From positions 1 through 64,000 of the forward strand of contig CAVOQV010000016.1 of the NCBI GenBank assembly GCA_963698435.1: a stretch of 64,000 bases of DNA. The letters run 5' to 3'. The DNA is from Sva-07 sp963698435. Its GTDB lineage: Bacteria > Actinomycetota > Acidimicrobiia > Acidimicrobiales > Ilumatobacteraceae. How positions within the stretch are numbered: the stretch's first letter is position 1; each line of letters starts with the position of its first letter. Below the pieces are notes generated by a model that was given only the letters and a program-made list of their open reading frames with translations, did not search any database and was not told where the DNA came from. Below are positions 37,281 through 45,560 of this stretch, in pieces. Both the position numbers and the translations under genes were made by a program.

Positions 37281-37286
37281 TACCGT
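37281..37286 (+). promoter_or_regulatory. -10 box of the tRNA-Gln/glmU transcript
   Basis: TACCGT about 25 bases before the tRNA 5' end; it would start a short leader of about 15-18 bases. Confidence 0.4.
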
Positions 37287-37310
37287 GGCGCTACCGAGTG
37301 TCACAGTCAG

Positions 37311-37384
37311 TCCGGGGTCGTCTAATGGTAGGACAGCGGTTTTTGGTGCCGCGTGTAGGGGTTCGAATCCTCTCCCCGGAGCCA
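37311..37384 (+). tRNA. tRNA-Gln (anticodon UUG)
   Basis: Full cloverleaf by eye: acceptor TCCGGGG/CCCCGGA, D-arm GTC-TAATGGTAG-GAC, anticodon stem GCGGT/GCCGC with loop TTTTGGT (anticodon TTG), T-arm AGGGG-TTCGAAT-CCTCT, discriminator G and encoded CCA at 37382-37384. The last A of CCA is also the A of the glmU ATG. Confidence 0.95.
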
Positions 37385-38469
37385 TGAGCGTCTCCGCCAT
37401 CATCCTCGCCGCCGGTGAGGGCACCCGCATGCGCTCCAATCGACCCAAGCCGCTGCACATGATCTGCGGCCGGGCGATGGTGCTCCACGTCATCCACTCC
37501 CTCGAACAGCTCGCGCCCGACCGCACCGCCGTCGTGGTCGGCCACGGTGCCGAGCAGGTGACCAAGAAGGTTCAACAACTCGCTCCGTCGTGGGCGAACG
37601 TCGCCTTCGTCGAACAACGCGAACAGAACGGCACCGGTGACGCCGCCTCGATCGGCATGACCGCATTCGGTGGCGACGACTACGACGACGAGTCCACCAT
37701 CGTGGTGTTGCCCGGCGACACACCGTTGCTTCGTCCCGAGACCCTGCGTGAACTGGTCGACACCCACGTCGAGTGCGGCAACGCCGCCACCCTGCTCACC
37801 AGCCTGATGGACGACCCGACGGGTTACGGCCGGGTGATCCGCAAGGCCGACGGTCAAGCAGCCCGCATCGTCGAGCATCGCGACGCCGCACCGGACGAAC
37901 TCGACGTCAAGGAGATCTGCACGTCGATCTACGCGTTCCGGCGAGACCTGCTCGGGCCGGCACTGCGCAAGCTGACCACCGACAACGCCCAGGGCGAGTA
38001 CTACCTCACCGACGTGGTCTCGGTGCTCGGTGCCATGGGTCACCGCATCGGCGTCGTTCAGGCGCCCGCCGGCGAGACCCAAGGGGTCAACGACCGGTGG
38101 CAGCTCGCACTCGCCGAGCGCGAGCTCCGGTCGAGGACCAACCGTTCGCACCTGCTCAGCGGTGTGACCATGCTCGATCCGCGCCAGACCTTCATCGACG
38201 TCACCGTCACGATCGGGCGCGACGTCACGCTGTATCCCGGCACGATCCTGCAGGGCTCCACCGTGATCGGTGACGGCTGCGAGATCGGGCCCGATACGCG
38301 CCTCGTCGACTGTGCGGTCGGCAGCGACGCCGCCGTCGAGCACACCGTGGGCCACGACGCCGAGGTCGGCCCCTCCGCTGTCGTGGGGCCCTATGCCCAT
38401 CTGCCCGCCGGCTCCAGCGTCGCTGCTGATGAGACGACCGGCGCCTTCTACACTGCTCCTGTCGGCTGA
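37384..38469 (+). CDS. glmU: GlmU-type UDP-GlcNAc pyrophosphorylase, short form
   Basis: 361 residues. The uridyltransferase domain is complete: IILAAGEGTRMRSNRPKPLH, REQNGTGDAA, LPGDTPLL and the Mg-binding region QGVNDRWQLA. The C-terminal left-handed beta-helix begins normally (GVTMLDPRQTFIDVTVTIG, GCEIGPDTRL) but stops at GPYAHLPAGS plus about 17 residues. About 100 residues of the acetyltransferase half, including its catalytic histidine, are missing, and no remnant follows before prs. It should make UDP-GlcNAc from GlcNAc-1-P but not acetylate GlcN-1-P. The ATG lies on the last base of the upstream tRNA, so no separate leader exists after tRNA processing. Confidence 0.88.
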   Translation: MSVSAIILAAGEGTRMRSNRPKPLHMICGRAMVLHVIHSLEQLAPDRTAVVVGHGAEQVTKKVQQLAPSWANVAFVEQREQNGTGDAASIGMTAFGGDDYDDESTIVVLPGDTPLLRPETLRELVDTHVECGNAATLLTSLMDDPTGYGRVIRKADGQAARIVEHRDAAPDELDVKEICTSIYAFRRDLLGPALRKLTTDNAQGEYYLTDVVSVLGAMGHRIGVVQAPAGETQGVNDRWQLALAERELRSRTNRSHLLSGVTMLDPRQTFIDVTVTIGRDVTLYPGTILQGSTVIGDGCEIGPDTRLVDCAVGSDAAVEHTVGHDAEVGPSAVVGPYAHLPAGSSVAADETTGAFYTAPVG

Positions 38470-38561
38470 CCCGCGTCACGATCACCCACCGCCGCCACCA
38501 ACCCAAGCTCCAACACCGACTCAGCACGACAGGTACGACGTTCGGGGAGGACGTCACACTC

Positions 38562-39551
38562 ATGGAGAAGGTCACGACAAAGCGACTTGCCCTGTACTCG
38601 GGCAGGACCCATCCAGAGTTGGCGCAGGAGGTGGCGACGCACCTCAACATCGAGTTGGGTCACGACAACCTCGTCGAGTTCTCGAACGGTGAGGTGCGGT
38701 GCCGCTTCGGCGAGTCGATCCGCGGCTCCGACGTGTTCGTGATCCAGAGCCACTACGGCGTCGACAACCATTCGGTCAACGACTCGATCATGGAACACCT
38801 GATCATGATCGACGCCGCCTATCGGGCGTCGGCGAAGCGCATCACCGCGGTGTGCCCGTTCTACGGCTACGCCCGCCAGGACCGCAAGGCCGAAGGGCGC
38901 GAGCCGATCACGGCCCGCCTCGTCGCCGACATGTTCAAAGCCGCCGGCGCGAAGCGGATGATCTCGATCGACCTGCACTCGGGCCAGATCCAGGGGTTCT
39001 TCGAGGGCCCGGTCGACCATCTGACGGCGATGCCGGTGCTCGAGGCCTACATCCGCGAGCACGCCTCCGCCCCGGTGATCGTGTCGCCCGACGCCGGGCG
39101 CATCAAGGTCGCCGAGCGGATGGCCCAGCACCTCAACGACTGCGGCGCCGACCTGGCCTTCATCTACAAGCGCCGACCCAAGGGCATGACCAACGTCGCC
39201 GAGGCGACCGAGGTGATGGGTGATGTCGATGGGCGCCTGTGCGTGCTCACCGACGACATGATCGACACCGCCGGCACCATCTGCGCCGCCGCCGAACTGC
39301 TCGTCGAGCGCGGCGCCAGCGAGGTGTGGGCGATGGCGACGCACGGCGTGTTGTCGGGCCCGGCGATCGACCGGCTGAAGAACGCGCCGATCAGTCGAGT
39401 CGTGCTCACCAACACGCTGCCGCTGCCGTCGGAGAAGCAACTCGACAAGATCGAAGTGCTGTCCGTCGCCCCACTGATCGCCGAAGCGCTCGGCGCCGTG
39501 TTCGACGACACCAGCGTCAGCGACATCTTCGACGGCGAAAACCTCGCCTGA
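38562..39551 (+). CDS. prs: Ribose-phosphate pyrophosphokinase
   Basis: 329 residues; makes PRPP from ribose 5-phosphate and ATP. Family signatures: LYSGRTHPELAQEV and FSNGEVRCRFGESIRGSDVF near the N-terminus, YARQDRKAEGREPITARLV, the DLHSGQIQGFF stretch and the PRPP loop VLTDDMIDTAGTI. GGGGAGG lies upstream of the ATG at 38562. It follows glmU as in other actinobacteria; a -10-like TACACT inside the end of glmU may add a promoter. Confidence 0.95.
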   Translation: MEKVTTKRLALYSGRTHPELAQEVATHLNIELGHDNLVEFSNGEVRCRFGESIRGSDVFVIQSHYGVDNHSVNDSIMEHLIMIDAAYRASAKRITAVCPFYGYARQDRKAEGREPITARLVADMFKAAGAKRMISIDLHSGQIQGFFEGPVDHLTAMPVLEAYIREHASAPVIVSPDAGRIKVAERMAQHLNDCGADLAFIYKRRPKGMTNVAEATEVMGDVDGRLCVLTDDMIDTAGTICAAAELLVERGASEVWAMATHGVLSGPAIDRLKNAPISRVVLTNTLPLPSEKQLDKIEVLSVAPLIAEALGAVFDDTSVSDIFDGENLA

Positions 39552-39719
39552 CGCTCGAGCAGTCCTCGCGGCCGGGGATCTCGCTTCGCGGCTGCGGCGA
39601 GCGGTACCGGCGACTCGGGAGGGGAATGCCGTGGCGGCCCGATAGATTGAGATGCTGCTGTAACGACCTGGCGTCCATTGTGCGGGCGTCGTCACGAGAT
39701 TCGATGGAAGCCGATCACC

Positions 39720-40391
39720 ATGTCTGAGACCGTTCTCACCGCCGAAGTGGGCCGCCGCGCCGGAAGCTCCGATTCCCGTCGCCTGCGCACCGAGGGCAAG
39801 ATCCCCGCCGTGGTCTACGGCCATGGGATGGAGCCGATCAGCGTCTCGGTCGATCGCCGCGAGTTGCGCCAGGCGCTCTCCGGCGCTGCGGGCATGAACA
39901 CGATCCTCGACCTCACCGTCGACGGCACCGTGTACCCGTCGCTGATCAAGGACATCCAGCGCCACCCGGTGAAGCGCTCGGTGCAGCACATCGACTTCAT
40001 CCAGGTCAACCTCAACGAGGAGATCGTGGTCGCGATCCCGATCCACCTCGAGGGCGAAGCCAAGGACGTGTCCGCCAACGGCGGCCTCGTCGACCTCGCC
40101 ATGCAGGAACTGCAGGTTCGCACCACCCCGCGCAACATCCCCGACGGCGTCACGATCGACGTGTCGGCGATGACGATGGACACCGTGATCCGCGTCGAGG
40201 ACATCCCGCTGCCGGCGGGCGTTGCCGCCGAAGCCGACGCCGACGCTCCCGTCGTGACCGTGCTCACGATGCGCACCCCAGTGCTCGACGCCGAGGAAGA
40301 GGCAGCTGCAGAAGCCGCCGCCGAAGCCGAGGGCGCCGAGGGCGAGGCCGGCCAGAGCACCGAAGCTGCCGACGACTCCGACGGCGAGTGA
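39720..40391 (+). CDS. rplY: Ribosomal protein bL25, long CTC form
   Basis: 223 residues. The N-terminal 5S rRNA-binding domain includes RTEGKIPAVVYG, SLIKDIQRHPVKRSVQHIDF, followed by the CTC C-terminal domain (VAIPIHLEGEAKDV, LQVRTTPRNIPD) and an acidic Glu/Ala-rich tail. It binds 5S rRNA in the 50S subunit; long forms are called general stress protein CTC. A TAGATT -10-like box near 39643 suggests its own promoter. Confidence 0.93.
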   Translation: MSETVLTAEVGRRAGSSDSRRLRTEGKIPAVVYGHGMEPISVSVDRRELRQALSGAAGMNTILDLTVDGTVYPSLIKDIQRHPVKRSVQHIDFIQVNLNEEIVVAIPIHLEGEAKDVSANGGLVDLAMQELQVRTTPRNIPDGVTIDVSAMTMDTVIRVEDIPLPAGVAAEADADAPVVTVLTMRTPVLDAEEEAAAEAAAEAEGAEGEAGQSTEAADDSDGE

Positions 40392-40535
40392 CGGGTTCGG
40401 CACCGGCCCGATGACCGGTCGCCGCTCTCGGGTGCACCCGGCGCGGAGTGCCGGCACCGAGACCACCACACACATGCGCGCAGATCGACCCGTCCGGCAC
40501 GACCGGCGGCACCGGTCCCGTTGCGAGGCGTGCTG

Positions 40536-41153
40536 ATGGGCTTGTTCGGGCGCATCGGCAAGGGAGAGCCGTACGACTGGCTGGTCGTCGGGCTCGGCAA
40601 TCCGGGAGAGAAGTACGCCCGCACGCGCCACAACGTCGGCGAGGAAGTGGTCCGGCTCCTCGCGGAGCGCCGTGGCGTGACGATGAAGGGCGGGCGCGAC
40701 AACGCACTGGTGGCCGAGACCCGACTCCCGGGCGCCGACGGCGACGAGCGGGTGGTGCTGGCGTTCCCGATCACGTTCATGAACGAGTCGGGACAAGCAG
40801 TCAGCTCGCTGGTGCGCCGCTATCGGATCGAGAGCCCCGAGCAGATCATCGTCGTCCAGGACGAGCTCGACCTCCCGCCGGGCGAGATGAAGATCAAGGC
40901 CGGGGGCGGTCTCGCCGGCCACAACGGGCTGCGATCGATCACCCAACACCTCAAGACCCAGGACTACCTGCGGGTCCGCATCGGCGTCGGCAAGCCCGAT
41001 CACAAGGACGTCGGCAAGGGCCACGTGCTGTCGAAGGTCCCCAAGCGCGAGCGCGAGCTCCTCGACATCGAGATCGCCAACGCAGCGGACGCCGTCGAGT
41101 TGATCATCGCCCGAGGTGTCGACACCGCGATGCAGCGGTACAACGGCAAGTGA
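40536..41153 (+). CDS. pth: Peptidyl-tRNA hydrolase
   Basis: 205 residues; releases tRNA from drop-off peptidyl-tRNA. Catalytic region VVGLGNPGEKYARTRHNVGE with the essential histidine, then AFPITFMNESGQAV, VVQDELDLPPGEMKIKAGGG and GHNGLRSI. The ATG at 40536 gives MGLFGRIGKGEPYDW; an in-frame upstream TTG is less likely. It follows rplY as in mycobacteria. Confidence 0.93.
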   Translation: MGLFGRIGKGEPYDWLVVGLGNPGEKYARTRHNVGEEVVRLLAERRGVTMKGGRDNALVAETRLPGADGDERVVLAFPITFMNESGQAVSSLVRRYRIESPEQIIVVQDELDLPPGEMKIKAGGGLAGHNGLRSITQHLKTQDYLRVRIGVGKPDHKDVGKGHVLSKVPKRERELLDIEIANAADAVELIIARGVDTAMQRYNGK

Positions 41154-41274
41154 TGACCCCGCTCGAGCCCGTCCGACGGCCTGTTCCACCCCGAAACGGT
41201 GCGGTGACGTCTCGCTCGGCGCCACACGAGCGCGATCGTCCCGTGCTGGAGTCGCCGTCACCGTTGGGGTCGGT

Positions 41275-44200
41275 GTGAGCAGCGGACGGCGAGGTTCGCA
41301 ACCCGCCGGCCACGACGCGAAGGCGCCGCTGGGCGACCTGCCTGCGCTGCTGCGCGACGAGCCAGGGTTGACGCGGGCGTTCGGCGACCCCGAGGCACGA
41401 CTCGCCGTCGTCGAAGTGGCACGACCGATCTCGATCGCAGCGCTGGCGACGCTCTCGTCGCGGCGGCCGCTCGTGGTCAGCTGCCCGACCGGCACGATGG
41501 CGGGCCAACTCGCCGACGACCTCGCCCAGTTCCTGCCGCCCGGCGAGGTCGTGCACTTCCCCGGCTGGGAGACGCTGCCGTTCGAACGGGTCAGCCCGAG
41601 CGTGGAGACGATGGGCCAGCGCCTCGACATCCTCTGGCGCCTACGCGACCCCGACCACTGCCCGACGGTGATCGTCGCCGGAGTGCGCGCACTGCTCCAG
41701 AAGCTCGGCCCCGGCGCCACGACAACCGAACCGATCATCGTGCGGCCCGGCATCGAGATCGACCCCGACGCGCTCGGCCGCCAGCTCGTCGAGTTCGGAT
41801 ACCGGCGCGAGGAACTCGTCGAACACCGAGGCGAGTTCGCTCGACGTGGAGCAATCGTCGACGTCTTTCCCGCCACCGCCGACGCTCCGATCCGCATCGA
41901 CCTGTGGGGCGACGAGGTCGACCGCCTCACCCGCTTCGGTGTCAACGACCAGCGCTCCACCGACGACCTCGACGAAGTCATGATCTTCCCGGCCCGCGAG
42001 TTGATGCCGACCGAGGACGTCCGCGAACGTGCCGCTCGCCTCGTCGCCACCGAACCGTGGGGCCGCGAGCAGTGGGAGCGCCTCGCCGAGGGCGCCCACT
42101 TCGACGGCATGGAGAGCTGGCTTCCGTGGCTGGTCGACGACGACCGCCTGCTCACCGACGTGCTCCCCGAGAACGCGAAGGTCGTCCTCGTCGAACCCCG
42201 CCGGATGCGGGATCGCTCACTCGACCTGATCGCCGAGGAGGACGATCTCGCGCGCACGCTCGCGTCGACGTGGGCGCGCGATCCCGACAAGTCGTTTCCC
42301 CGTCTCCACGCCGATCCCGAGACACTGCTCGACGGTGCCGGATCGTTCTGGTCGATCGACTCGACGCCGGAGTCGCCCGACACGCCGATGGTCGAGGCGT
42401 CCGGATGGGGTCCGGTTGCGGGTGACGGATCCGGCCTCACCGAGCGATTGATCGCACTGATCGGTCGCGGATTCCGCGTGGTCGTCGCGGCCGATGGCGC
42501 CGGCTCCGCGCAGCGCCTCCACGACCTCCTGCTGAACAACGGGCTCGACTTCCCGGTCGTTCGCGCCGGCGCCGACCTGCCGCCCGGCGGCAGCATCACC
42601 GTCGCTCCGCTCCACCGTGGCTGCACCGTGCCGAACGCCAAGGTCGCGATCGTCGCCGAGAGCGACCTCACCGGTCGGCGCCGCGCCCATCGCACGGTCC
42701 GCAAGGCCAAACGTGAGTCGGCGTCGACGTTCGAAGACCTCAAGGCGGGCAACTACGTCGTGCACCACCAACACGGCGTCGGCAAGTACGAGGGCATGGT
42801 GAAGAGGGCGATCGGCGGCGTCGAGCGTGACTACCTGCTGATCTCGTACAAGGGCGGCGACAAGCTCTACGTCCCGTCCGACCAGATCGACACGCTGCGC
42901 CAGTACGTCGGCGGCGAGGCTCCCAAGCTGCACAAGCTCGGCGGATCCGACTTCGCGAAGACGAAGAGCAGAGTGCGTTCCGCTGTCCGCGAGATCGCCC
43001 AGGAACTGGTCGTGCTGTACCAGAAGCGGGTCAACGCCGAGGGCCACGCGTTCGCGCACGACACACCGTGGCAAGCGGAGATGGAGGAGACGTTCCCCTA
43101 CGTCGAGACCCCCGATCAGCGCACGGCGATCGAAGCGATCAAGGGCGACATGGAACTTCCCCACCCCATGGACCGTCTCCTGTGCGGCGACGTCGGCTTC
43201 GGCAAGACCGAGGTGGCGATCCGCGCCGCGTTCAAGGCGATCCAGGACGGCAAGCAGGTGGCCGTACTCGCGCCGACGACCCTGCTCGCGACCCAGCACG
43301 GCAACACGTTCGCCGACCGTTTCGCGGGTTTCCCGATCCGCGTCGAGACGCTGTCGCGGTTCCTGACCGCCGGCCAGGCGAAACAGGTGATCGAGGGCGT
43401 CAAGACCGGTGAGGTCGACTGCGTGATCGGCACCCACCGGCTGCTCGCGAACGACGTCAAGTTCAAGGATCTCGGATTGTTGATCGTCGACGAAGAGCAG
43501 CGCTTCGGGGTGCAGCACAAGGAGACGATGAAGAAGATGAAGACGAACGTCGACGTCCTCACGCTCTCCGCCACGCCGATTCCTCGAACGCTCGAGATGT
43601 CGCTGGTCGGCATTCGCGATCTGTCGCTGCTGCAGACACCGCCGGCCGACCGCATGCCGATCCTCACCTACGTCGGCGAGTACGACGAGCGCGTTGCGAT
43701 CGAGGCGATCCGCCGCGAGCTGCTGCGTGAGGGCCAGGTGTTCTGGGTACACAACCGGGTGCAGTCGATCGAGACGGCCGCCGCCCGCCTGCGGCAGCTG
43801 GTGCCGGAAGCGCGCATCGCGATCGCCCACGGCCAGATGGACGAGGCCCGGCTCGAAACCGTCGTGCAGGACTTCTGGGACGGCCAGTACGACGTGCTCG
43901 TGTGCACCACGATCATCGAGTCCGGCATCGACATGCCGACGGTCAACACGCTGGTGGTCGAGCGCTCCGACCTGCTCGGCCTCGGCCAGATGCACCAGCT
44001 GCGCGGCCGCGTCGGCCGGTCGGGGTCGCGGGCATACGCCTACCTGTTCCACCCGCGCGACAAGATCCTCAGCGAAGAGGCCTACGAGCGGCTGCGCACG
44101 ATCGGTGAGTCGACCGAGCTCGGCTCGGGCTTCAAGATCGCGATGCGCGACCTCGAGATCCGCGGTGCCGGCAACCTGCTCGGCGAGTCGCAGTCGGGCC

Positions 44201-44736
44201 ACATCGCTGCGGTCGGCTACGACCTGTACTGCCAGATGGTGACCGAGGCCGTCAGCGAGATGAAGGGTGAGCCACAACCGGATGCGCCTGCCGAGATCAA
44301 GCTCGACGTGCCGACCGACGCCTTCCTCCCCACCGACTACGTCGAGAAGGAGGAGTTGCGCCTCGAGGCGTACCGCCGCCTCGCCGGGGTCACCACTCAG
44401 GCCGAGGTCGACGACATCCGCACCGAGTGGGAGGACCGCTACGGGCCGCTCCCCGACCCTGCCGTGGCGCTGCTCCACGTGGGGCATCTACGCGCCGAGT
44501 GCCATCGCCTCGGCATCAACGACATCCAGATCTCCGGCTCGGCATCGACCGGCGGCACCGCGAAGCTGGCCCCGCTGGAGTTGAAGCTGTCCGAGACGAT
44601 GCGGCTGCGTCGGATCTCCAAGGGCGCAAAGTACAAAGAGGAGCTCGGACAGCTGGTGGTCCCGCTCCCCCGCGGCACCGACGCCAGCACCTTCCTTGCC
44701 GACTTCCTCCGCGACCTCGTCCCCGCCGACACCTGA
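41275..44736 (+). CDS. mfd: Transcription-repair coupling factor
   Basis: 1,153 residues, near the 1,148 of Escherichia coli Mfd. It removes stalled RNA polymerase at DNA damage and recruits UvrA. Order: UvrB-homology region (VEVARPISIAALA, FPGWETLPFERVSPS), the RNA polymerase-interacting region (YVVHHQHGVGKYEG, YLLISYKGGDKLYVP), the RecG-like translocase with Walker A GDVGFGKTEVAIRA (about 638) and DEEQRFGVQ (about 738), then the C-terminal TRCF domain. The GTG at 41275 is the best start, though upstream in-frame codons exist. A hairpin directly after the stop may terminate. Confidence 0.93.
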   Translation: MSSGRRGSQPAGHDAKAPLGDLPALLRDEPGLTRAFGDPEARLAVVEVARPISIAALATLSSRRPLVVSCPTGTMAGQLADDLAQFLPPGEVVHFPGWETLPFERVSPSVETMGQRLDILWRLRDPDHCPTVIVAGVRALLQKLGPGATTTEPIIVRPGIEIDPDALGRQLVEFGYRREELVEHRGEFARRGAIVDVFPATADAPIRIDLWGDEVDRLTRFGVNDQRSTDDLDEVMIFPARELMPTEDVRERAARLVATEPWGREQWERLAEGAHFDGMESWLPWLVDDDRLLTDVLPENAKVVLVEPRRMRDRSLDLIAEEDDLARTLASTWARDPDKSFPRLHADPETLLDGAGSFWSIDSTPESPDTPMVEASGWGPVAGDGSGLTERLIALIGRGFRVVVAADGAGSAQRLHDLLLNNGLDFPVVRAGADLPPGGSITVAPLHRGCTVPNAKVAIVAESDLTGRRRAHRTVRKAKRESASTFEDLKAGNYVVHHQHGVGKYEGMVKRAIGGVERDYLLISYKGGDKLYVPSDQIDTLRQYVGGEAPKLHKLGGSDFAKTKSRVRSAVREIAQELVVLYQKRVNAEGHAFAHDTPWQAEMEETFPYVETPDQRTAIEAIKGDMELPHPMDRLLCGDVGFGKTEVAIRAAFKAIQDGKQVAVLAPTTLLATQHGNTFADRFAGFPIRVETLSRFLTAGQAKQVIEGVKTGEVDCVIGTHRLLANDVKFKDLGLLIVDEEQRFGVQHKETMKKMKTNVDVLTLSATPIPRTLEMSLVGIRDLSLLQTPPADRMPILTYVGEYDERVAIEAIRRELLREGQVFWVHNRVQSIETAAARLRQLVPEARIAIAHGQMDEARLETVVQDFWDGQYDVLVCTTIIESGIDMPTVNTLVVERSDLLGLGQMHQLRGRVGRSGSRAYAYLFHPRDKILSEEAYERLRTIGESTELGSGFKIAMRDLEIRGAGNLLGESQSGHIAAVGYDLYCQMVTEAVSEMKGEPQPDAPAEIKLDVPTDAFLPTDYVEKEELRLEAYRRLAGVTTQAEVDDIRTEWEDRYGPLPDPAVALLHVGHLRAECHRLGINDIQISGSASTGGTAKLAPLELKLSETMRLRRISKGAKYKEELGQLVVPLPRGTDASTFLADFLRDLVPADT

Positions 44737-44771
44737 GGGTCCTCCCCCGCCCCGCCCCCGAGAGGACCCTC
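44735..44771 (+). terminator. Hairpin at the end of mfd
   Basis: Arms GAGGGTCCTC (44735-44744) and GAGGACCCTC (44762-44771) with a C-rich 17-base loop; the left arm includes the mfd stop codon. No T-run follows. Confidence 0.5.
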
Positions 44772-44804
44772 GGCGCTGACCTGGGAGCGACCGAGCAGGA
44801 GCGG

Positions 44805-44810
44805 TAGCGT
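44805..44810 (+). promoter_or_regulatory. -10 box, leaderless lipoprotein gene
   Basis: TAGCGT seven bases before the GTG at 44818. Confidence 0.6.
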
Positions 44811-44817
44811 GCGGCGG

Positions 44818-45558
44818 GTGAATCGACGTCTCTTACTCGTGTTGTCCGTGGCAGCAACCGCCGCCCTCTCCGCCGGATGCACGACGTTCTCCGACAGCAA
44901 CAACGTCGCCCGCGTGGGCGACGTCACGCTCACCAACGACGACTTCCAGGCACAGCTCACCGCGCTCGGCGCCCCCAGCGATCAGCTCCTCCCGGCCGAC
45001 GCCATCCGCGCGGAGATCACCACATGGATCCAGGAGCAGGTGGCCGGCGACGACTCCGCCGGTGTCGATGCCGACGAGGCTGCAGCCATCTACGACGAAG
45101 GGATCGCATCGAGCGACACCGTGTGCATCAACGGCATCGTCGTCGACACCGAGGACACGGCCGAACGCGTCGCCGACGAACTCACTGCCGGAGCGGACTT
45201 CGCCGAACTGCTCGCCACCGAGAACCTCGACCCGAGCCTCGGCGACGCGGGCGGCAACGTCGGATGCGTCACCGGCGACCAGGTCGCGGAGGCGAGCACC
45301 CTCGAATTCGTGCAGGTCGCTGCCACGCTGTCGGCCGACAATCCCTTCGCCGTCGCTCCGCTGGTGGACACCGAGGGCAACGAGATCGCGTGGGCCGTGC
45401 TGGCGTTCCGCCCGTTCGACGACCTGACTCCTGCCGACGCCGCGGCCATCACCGCCACGATCGACAGCGCGAATCGCCTCGCTGCGGCGGACGTCTACGT
45501 CGATCCCCGCTACGGCACGTTCGACCCGGCAACCGGCCAAGTCGTCGCCCTGGGCTGA
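44818..45558 (+). CDS. Lipoprotein with parvulin-like (SurA-type) domain
   Basis: 246 residues. The signal peptide RRLLLVLSVAATAALSAGC ends in a lipobox, so the mature protein should be lipid-anchored outside the membrane. A SurA N-terminal-like helix region (VGDVTLTNDDFQAQL) is followed by a rotamase-like stretch FAELLATENLDPSLGDAGGN, typical of parvulin prolyl isomerases, though the active site is weakly conserved. The GTG at 44818 is preferred because TAGCGT lies seven bases upstream; a GTG at 44809 with AGGAG upstream is the alternative. It is in the same gene group as lpqU of mycobacteria but is not obviously an LpqU homologue. Probably an extracytoplasmic folding factor. Confidence 0.75.
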   Translation: MNRRLLLVLSVAATAALSAGCTTFSDSNNVARVGDVTLTNDDFQAQLTALGAPSDQLLPADAIRAEITTWIQEQVAGDDSAGVDADEAAAIYDEGIASSDTVCINGIVVDTEDTAERVADELTAGADFAELLATENLDPSLGDAGGNVGCVTGDQVAEASTLEFVQVAATLSADNPFAVAPLVDTEGNEIAWAVLAFRPFDDLTPADAAAITATIDSANRLAAADVYVDPRYGTFDPATGQVVALG

Positions 45559-45560
45559 CG

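Noticed and set aside
37311..37384. tRNA-Gln as an integration site for a mobile element
   Set aside because: No integrase, no repeated tRNA 3' end and conserved housekeeping genes on both sides.
38448..42752. Very long open frame antisense to glmU, prs, rplY, pth and the start of mfd
   Set aside because: It covers five well-recognised genes on the other strand and its translation is Arg/His-rich without domains, a product of high GC.
42217..44487. Long antisense open frame inside mfd
   Set aside because: Mirror of the mfd codons; no known domain.
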